The translations under genes were made by a program, and so were the position numbers. The notes beneath the pieces are model-generated. The model worked only from the letters and a program-made list of their open reading frames with translations, was not told the DNA's origin and did no database searches. Shown one piece after another: positions 5,768-8,141 of a DNA stretch of 8,141 nucleotides. Each line of letters opens with the position of its first letter. The stretch's first letter is position 1. Source of the stretch: an uncultured Eubacteriales bacterium. GTDB lineage: Bacteria; Bacillota; Clostridia; Christensenellales; UBA1242. Location: positions 1 through 8,141 of the forward strand of contig USTX01000024.1 of NCBI GenBank assembly GCA_900557655.1, read 5' to 3'.

Positions 5768-6514
5768 TTAAATGATGCATACTTTATCTTCAAAAAGGTT
5801 TTCGATAAAGTCGAAAAAGGGTTCACGGGCGGTGGCGCGGTGCAAGACGATTTTTGACGGGCTTAAAAGGATGAGGTCGCCGATGGTGTCAGCCTGTGAC
5901 TTATTATCGCACATTTCAAACAGCGCGTGTATGGGGCGGCTGGACTTATCAGTCAAAACGAACTTGCCCTTGCGCTTGATGATGTGCACCTCGTCGTAAC
6001 CGATGTCACTTGTTTTGATTAAAAATTTTAAAAGCCCCGCAAGGCTTCCTGACGCCTGCAACGCCGAGATATTTTCGCGCACTAAAACGCAGATTTCTTG
6101 CCAGCGCTGGGTCAGTTCGCCCAGTTTGAAATAGAAAAAACTGTCGATATTCAGTTCATTTTCAAAAACCAGTTGCTTTTTTATAAGGTCTTTGTCAGTC
6201 TGTTTGTCAAAAACGGTCAGCGCACGAATAAAGGCCGCACGCGTCAGTTCGTTAGGAATAATCGTGCCTAGATTGGTGTTAAGGTATTCAAACTTAAAGT
6301 CTTGGGTTATAACCTCGCTTACAAGTTCTAACAAAAGCAAAACAAAATAGTCCTTTTGTTTTCGTGGCACGGCAAGGCCGATTTTTACCCTTCCCGCGCG
6401 CGACGAACGAATAATAACGCCGCCACAAAACTTAACTTGCCCTTCAAGTTTTGAATATAAAAAGTCCATAAAATGCGATTTATCTTGACTGAAATTTAAA
6501 GTAAGTTCCCACAT
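5768..6514 (-). CDS. ytxC: YtxC-family putative sporulation protein
   Basis: A 248-residue protein whose C-terminal half fits the YtxC family (known from Bacillus, where ytxC is next to thrS). Family-like segments are NIDSFFYFKLGELTQRW (122-138), DEVHIIKRKGKFVLTD (174-189) and the closing ILLSPSKIVLHRA (215-227) with FIENLFEDKVCI at the end. The N-terminal 110 residues are more divergent. No signal peptide or convincing membrane helix is seen. The molecular role is unknown; the sporulation label comes from its distribution in spore-formers. ATG 6514 has AAGGAG 11 nt upstream, a slightly long spacing. Transcription is separate from thrS, which has its own promoter and T-box 27 nt past the ytxC stop. 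I made the family call by pattern recognition, without a profile search. Confidence 0.8.
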   Translation of the reverse strand: MWELTLNFSQDKSHFMDFLYSKLEGQVKFCGGVIIRSSRAGRVKIGLAVPRKQKDYFVLLLLELVSEVITQDFKFEYLNTNLGTIIPNELTRAAFIRALTVFDKQTDKDLIKKQLVFENELNIDSFFYFKLGELTQRWQEICVLVRENISALQASGSLAGLLKFLIKTSDIGYDEVHIIKRKGKFVLTDKSSRPIHALFEMCDNKSQADTIGDLILLSPSKIVLHRATAREPFFDFIENLFEDKVCII

Positions 6515-6543
6515 TCGCTAAGTTGCTCCTTTTGCTTATTTGT

Positions 6544-6549
6544 AGTATA
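6544..6549 (-). promoter_or_regulatory. Possible -10 element for ytxC
   Basis: TATACT on the minus strand (one mismatch to TATAAT) lies about 30 bp before the ytxC ATG. At 17 bp upstream there is no recognisable TTGACA (GATTAT is found instead). A weak sigma-A promoter or a sporulation sigma factor is possible; the sequence does not decide. Confidence 0.3.
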
Positions 6550-6583
6550 TGAAGAAACTTAATTAAATAATCAGCCACCAAAC

Positions 6584-6611
6584 AAAAAAGCCGAACCCGC
6601 CAAAGTTCGAC
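6584..6611 (-). terminator. Intrinsic terminator upstream of ytxC
   Basis: On the minus strand GTCGAAC (6605-6611), 8-nt loop, GTTCGGC (6590-6596), then TTTTTT (6584-6589): a 7-pair stem with one G-U pair. It would end transcription from the Mrr-like nuclease gene before ytxC. Confidence 0.7.
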
Positions 6612-6660
6612 ATTCTTTCGATATTTTTATTCACTCTTTTTCTACACAAGCAAGAGAACT

Positions 6661-6732
6661 TAAAGTTGAAAGTTGAAATATTGCCAAGATTAATATTGTC
6701 ATTGCAAGAAGCACTTTTTCCACGCGCAATCG
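6661..6732 (+). repeat. Dispersed repeat, shorter degenerate copy 2
   Basis: Most of the 267-bp gap between ytxC and the nuclease gene that is not terminator is this element. It opens TAAAGTTGAAAGTTGAAATA followed by TTGCCAAGATTA, closely matching copy 1 read on its minus strand (AAAGTTGAAAGTTTAAAG, TTGAAATGTTGCTGGGATTA). Then comes TATTGTCATTGCAAGAAGCA and, after a T run, CCACGCGCAATCGTG, a decayed form of the TATTGTCATTGCGAGGAACG...GTGGC palindrome in copy 1. The interior found in copy 1 is missing. Confidence 0.5.
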
Positions 6733-6781
6733 TGCTCGCCAAAAATTTTTCTTAAAACTTTGCAGACTTTGTTTAAGCAAC

Positions 6782-7396
6782 TTAAATGCGAAAGCTGTCG
6801 CCCGTGACGCCGCCGCCGTTATACGCCGCACTTAGTGCCACCTGCCCCGCGCTGTTGTCAATTCGCAAATTCTCACACACCTCGCGGGATAGTTCCATAA
6901 GTTCGTCGCGGTCGATAAGCCTGACCATATTCTCGCGCGCAAGGGTCTCTGCCTGCGTTGAGAAGGTAGAGTTTGTAACAACCCAGCCCTCGTTCGCGCC
7001 ATAGTGTTTCATCGCGCCCACAACCTCGGCAACCGCCTTGCTTCCAACCGTTTTGTTAAAGCGCTTGGCCTGCACCACCGTTTTAATCCCGTCTTTTATA
7101 AGGATAAGGTCGGCGCCATAGTCACGCGATTTTTGGGTGACCTCAACCGCGTACCCAAGATAGAAAAACAAACACTTTAAATAGTCTTCAAACTCATAGC
7201 CTTCCATAAGGTCAATCGTGGTTATGTCGGCCGATAAAATAAGTTTGCGCCCCGTTTCGCCCTCGCGCTTCCACTTTTTGTATTTGGCGTGTTTGATGCA
7301 CGCGCGCACTATCCACCAGATTAAAAAAACAGGCAACAAAATAACAAACACCAAAAAGGATAAAATACGAATAAAAATGTTTGGTTTTTTTGCCAT
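6782..7396 (-). CDS. Membrane-anchored Mrr-like restriction endonuclease-fold protein
   Basis: A 204-residue protein with one strongly hydrophobic segment (about residues 8-34, FIRILSFLVFVILLPVFLIW) followed by a basic stretch (HAKYKKWKRE), suggesting an N-terminal anchor with the rest in the cytoplasm. Residues 60-170 form an Mrr-type PD-(D/E)xK nuclease domain: the helix with GYEFEDYL (E68/E70), GADLILIKDG (D96), VVQAKRF with the Q109-x-K111 pair, then KAVAEVVGAMKHYGANEGWV and VTNSTFSTQAETLA. All expected catalytic residues are present. Classical Mrr enzymes cut modified DNA, and short membrane-linked versions are common but mostly uncharacterised. ATG 7396 has AGGAG 8 nt upstream. The gene stands alone, divergent from cmk, with no methyltransferase or helicase beside it. 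The C-terminal 30 residues are low in structure. Confidence 0.87.
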   Translation of the reverse strand: MAKKPNIFIRILSFLVFVILLPVFLIWWIVRACIKHAKYKKWKREGETGRKLILSADITTIDLMEGYEFEDYLKCLFFYLGYAVEVTQKSRDYGADLILIKDGIKTVVQAKRFNKTVGSKAVAEVVGAMKHYGANEGWVVTNSTFSTQAETLARENMVRLIDRDELMELSREVCENLRIDNSAGQVALSAAYNGGGVTGDSFRI

Positions 7397-7414
7397 TTTG
7401 TTTTCTCCTACTCT

Positions 7415-7443
7415 ATTTTAAAACAATATTGAAAAAATTCCAA
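7415..7443 (-). promoter_or_regulatory. Predicted promoter of the Mrr-like gene
   Basis: On the minus strand TTGGAA (7438-7443, four of six matches), 17 bp, TAAAAT (7415-7420). Initiation is expected near 7408, only about 12 nt before the ATG and close to the AGGAG site, so the leader would be very short. Confidence 0.45.
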
Positions 7444-7480
7444 ACATTTCGCTTGTTTGTTTTTAAATTTTAAAAAATAG

Positions 7481-7489
7481 TGCTATCAT
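7481..7489 (+). promoter_or_regulatory. Possible extended -10 promoter for cmk
   Basis: TGCTATCAT is an extended -10 element (TG, one base, TATCAT with one mismatch). The AT-rich DNA upstream offers no good -35. Initiation near 7496 would put the ribosome binding site AAAGGAG (7495-7501) at the very 5' end of the mRNA, so another start further upstream is possible. Confidence 0.4.
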
Positions 7490-7508
7490 TGGTTAAAGGA
7501 GAGTTTTT

Positions 7509-8141
7509 ATGATCATCACCATTGACGGAACTGCCAGTTCGGGCAAGTCCACTATCAGCACGCGCGCGGCCAAGCAAATCGGGTTCGCGCACGTCAATTC
7601 GGGGTCGCTTTATCGCGCCATCGCCCTGCAAGCAATTAAGGCGGGCATCCCCGCAACCGATACCTCCGCACTTGTAAACGAAATCAAAAACAAAACACAT
7701 ATCGAGGTCAGAATTGAAGACGGTGAAAGCGTAATCTATCTTAACGGCACTCGCGTGGCCGCTGAACTTAGGTCTCCCGAGGTGACGGCCATCGTGCCTG
7801 AAATCGCCAAAATCCCCGAAATTCGTGAGTGTGCACGCGTTCTGCAACACAAAATCGCCGAAACAACACCCAACTTTATCGTTGAGGGGCGCGACGTCGG
7901 CAGCGTTGTTTTCCCTAACGCAGACATAAAGTTTTTTGTGACGGCTGACCTTGACGCACGCGCGAAACGCCGTCAAAATGAGTATCTTGGCCTTGGCAAA
8001 AATGTACCACTTGACGCCGTTAAAGAGGAACTTGCCGAGCGCGATCACGAAGACAGTACGCGCAAAAACTCGCCGCTTGTTGTCCCTAAGGGAGCCATTA
8101 CGCTTGACACAACCCACCTAAATATCGAAGAAGCCACCGCC
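7509..8141 (+). CDS. cmk: Cytidylate (CMP/dCMP) kinase, C-terminus cut off by the window
   Basis: Phosphorylates CMP and dCMP with ATP in pyrimidine nucleotide synthesis and salvage, in the cytoplasm. 211 residues are present, open to the last base; the family is usually about 220-230, so only the last residues are missing. The P-loop is GTASSGKST (7-15; many relatives have GPAGSGKST). VNSGSLYRAIAL (29-40) corresponds to the usual VDTGAMYRA segment. LNGTRVAAELRSPEVTAIV (78-96) lies in the CMP-binding insert. FIVEGRDVGSVVFPNADIKF (123-142), AERDHEDSTRKNSPL (176-190) and ITLDTTHLNIEE complete the family pattern. ATG 7509 follows AAAGGAG by 7 nt. The gene is divergent from the Mrr-like gene across a 112-bp intergenic region. 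Confidence 0.96.
   Translation, partial: MIITIDGTASSGKSTISTRAAKQIGFAHVNSGSLYRAIALQAIKAGIPATDTSALVNEIKNKTHIEVRIEDGESVIYLNGTRVAAELRSPEVTAIVPEIAKIPEIRECARVLQHKIAETTPNFIVEGRDVGSVVFPNADIKFFVTADLDARAKRRQNEYLGLGKNVPLDAVKEELAERDHEDSTRKNSPLVVPKGAITLDTTHLNIEEATA

Noticed and set aside
6631..6831. 66-residue minus-strand open frame
   Set aside because: It overlaps the end of the Mrr-like gene and the second repeat copy; no family features.
7470..8117. 215-residue minus-strand open frame
   Set aside because: It lies antisense to cmk, whose plus-strand frame carries all the kinase motifs; the minus-strand protein looks like no family and has no ribosome binding site.

Overview
The window looks like a chromosomal, housekeeping-rich segment from a Gram-positive bacterium of the Bacillota (Firmicutes), most likely a spore-forming Clostridia-like lineage. 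The reasons are a threonine T-box riboswitch in front of thrS, a YtxC-family sporulation protein next to thrS (the arrangement known from Bacillus), an infC-rpmI-rplT operon with a structured leader, and AAGGAG ribosome binding sites with TTGACA/TATAAT promoters. I cannot name the genus. No tRNA, rRNA, CRISPR array or transposase gene is visible.

Layout, left to right. At 1-45 there may be the last codons of a plus-strand gene, converging on a bidirectional terminator (25-83). All genes from 118 to 7396 are on the minus strand, so they are transcribed right to left. In transcription order they are: a membrane-anchored Mrr-like nuclease (7396-6782), a terminator and a degenerate dispersed repeat, ytxC (6514-5768), the thrS promoter and T-box (5741-5486), thrS (5462-3558), a second longer copy of the dispersed repeat (3391-3557), an 86-residue protein of unknown function with a perfect consensus promoter (3321-3061), the infC promoter and structured leader (3050-2842), infC (2841-2326, with an AUC start), rpmI, rplT, a terminator, a TrmH-family RNA methyltransferase (1699-932), and yebC with its own promoter (837-118). 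At the right edge a cytidylate kinase gene (cmk) runs on the plus strand from 7509 out of the window, divergent from the nuclease gene.

Most of the window serves translation: initiation (IF-3), large-subunit proteins (L35, L20), rRNA/tRNA modification (TrmH family), aminoacylation (ThrRS) and relief of stalling or regulation (YebC). Control is mostly by transcription attenuation. The thrS T-box should sense uncharged tRNA-Thr. The infC leader has a hairpin fitting L20-type autogenous control. A terminator lies between rplT and trmH.

The least ordinary items are the AUC start of infC, the unknown 86-residue gene that seems to read into the infC leader, the membrane-tethered Mrr-like nuclease without a visible methyltransferase, and a family of imperfect palindromic repeats flanked by TTGAAAGTT-type tracts. 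I do not see a clearly new multi-gene system here.
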